A stretch of 64,000 bases of DNA from Prescottella soli (GTDB lineage Bacteria > Actinomycetota > Actinomycetes > Mycobacteriales > Mycobacteriaceae), in contig NZ_CP157276.1 of NCBI RefSeq assembly GCF_040024445.1, positions 5,084,001-5,148,000 of the forward strand, read 5' to 3'. Both the position numbers and the translations under genes were made by a program. Positions 63,432 to 64,000 of this stretch are shown here, one piece after another. The first letter of the stretch is position 1, and every line of letters starts with the position of its first letter. Under the pieces are notes generated by a model. That model was not told the origin of the DNA, searched no databases, and saw nothing but the letters and a program-made list of their open reading frames with translations.

Positions 63432-64000
63432 ATGTCCCAACTTGCCACCCCCGCAGTCGCACAACCGGATTCGGACACTCTGTCCCCGGCCAAACGCAAG
63501 GCGATCATCGCCGCGTGCATCGGGAATTTCCTCGAGTGGTACGAGTTCGTCCTCTACGGCTACTTCGCGGCCACGTTCTCCGTCCTGTTCTTCGACAAGG
63601 GCGATCCCGCGGTCTCGTTGATGCTCACATTCCTCGTCTTCGGCATCAGCTTCGTCGTTCGTCCCCTCGGCGGGATCTTCTTCGGTTACATCGGCGACCG
63701 GTTCGGCCGGAAGGTGACGCTGTCCGCGATCATCCTGATGATCTCGTTCGCGACCGCGCTCATGGCGGTCGTGCCCTCCTACGCGAGTATCGGTGTGGCG
63801 GCGCCGCTGCTGATCCTGATCCTGCGGTGCATCCAGGGAATCTCCGCCGGCGGCGAATGGATGGGGGCTGCGGCGTACGTCGTCGAATCGGCCCCGGCAC
63901 ACCGCCGTGCGTACTACGGCAGCTGGCAGACGATCACCATCTCCCTGGGCATGTTCACCGCCGCGCTGAGTTCGCTGATCCTCACGGCGAGCCTCAGCGC
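63432..64000 (+). CDS. MHS-type MFS metabolite:H+ symporter, N-terminal part (runs off window)
   Basis: About 190 codons are inside the window; the gene continues beyond base 64000. ATG at 63432 with AGGAGTG. IAACIGNFLEWYEFVLYGYFAATFSVLFF is the characteristic first helix of the metabolite:H+ symporter family (ProP, ShiA, KgtP), followed by VRPLGGIFFGYIGDRFGRKVTLSAII and LILRCIQGISAGGEWMGA. It probably imports the organic acid or amino compound used by the upstream enzymes. Substrate unknown. Confidence 0.9.
   Translation, partial: MSQLATPAVAQPDSDTLSPAKRKAIIAACIGNFLEWYEFVLYGYFAATFSVLFFDKGDPAVSLMLTFLVFGISFVVRPLGGIFFGYIGDRFGRKVTLSAIILMISFATALMAVVPSYASIGVAAPLLILILRCIQGISAGGEWMGAAAYVVESAPAHRRAYYGSWQTITISLGMFTAALSSLILTASLS

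Overview
This is a high-GC, gene-dense actinobacterial chromosome segment. Its gene order closely follows, from memory of the M. tuberculosis map, the Rv2427c to Rv2364c interval: proA, nadD-rsfS-gpgP-octT-degV-comEA-comEC-holA, rpsT, lepA, trehalase, subI-cysTWA, the nirA/cysH sulfite-reduction block, hemW, hrcA-dnaJ2-rsmE, phoH-ybeY-CNNM-era. The set of families (glucosyl-3-phosphoglycerate phosphatase, OctT-like hydrolase, deazaflavin-type reductase, GH15 trehalase) points to a mycolate-containing Mycobacteriales host, most likely Rhodococcus or a close Nocardiaceae relative. The genus is an inference.

Layout. 0-3.9 kb is accessory: a ribokinase fragment, an IclR regulator divergent from a hydroxysteroid-type SDR, a thiolase 3' relic and an amino-acid permease. 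3.9-15.4 kb is a long plus-strand core block: proline synthesis, a MoxR/VWA pair, NAD synthesis, ribosome silencing, methylglucose-lipopolysaccharide steps, DNA uptake and the Pol III delta subunit. 15.4-17.5 kb carries rpsT, an aquaporin and a PemK-like protein. 17.5-19.6 kb is a decayed mobile-element scar: two tyrosine-recombinase 3' remnants, a small CxxC phage-like ORF, a membrane microprotein and a strongly structured, terminator-ending RNA. lepA, a nitronate-monooxygenase-like enzyme, a VOC protein and trehalase follow.

25-41 kb is the centrepiece, a complete assimilatory sulfur module. Two tandem sulfate-binding lipoprotein genes (subI1, subI2) each have their own leaderless 29-codon leader ending in Cys-Cys-stop; the second copy leads into cysT-cysW-cysA. 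On the opposite strand nirA-cysH-cysD-cysN-cbiX form an overlapping operon preceded by a third 29-codon leader, rich in consecutive cysteine codons. Uptake, activation, APS reduction, sulfite reduction and siroheme metallation are therefore probably all tied to cysteinyl-tRNA supply through translated cysteine leaders. A cbiX-type relic and a meso-diaminopimelate dehydrogenase gene interrupt this module, together with a serine hydrolase, a flavin reductase, a YjbR/HhH protein and a pentapeptide-repeat protein.

41-53 kb is conserved core again (heme chaperone, heat-shock repressor and DnaJ, rRNA methylation and processing, PhoH, YbeY, CNNM transporter, Era), with an inserted MFS-pump/TetR pair that has clear twin operators. 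53-64 kb is a catabolic block: F420-type reductase, PucR regulator, DadA-like oxidase, class III aminotransferase, M20 hydrolase, IclR regulator, TPP-dependent E1 alpha and beta, acetoacetate-decarboxylase-fold enzyme and an MHS-type transporter running off the end. Its substrate is not evident from sequence alone. No tRNA, rRNA, CRISPR array or intact insertion sequence was seen.
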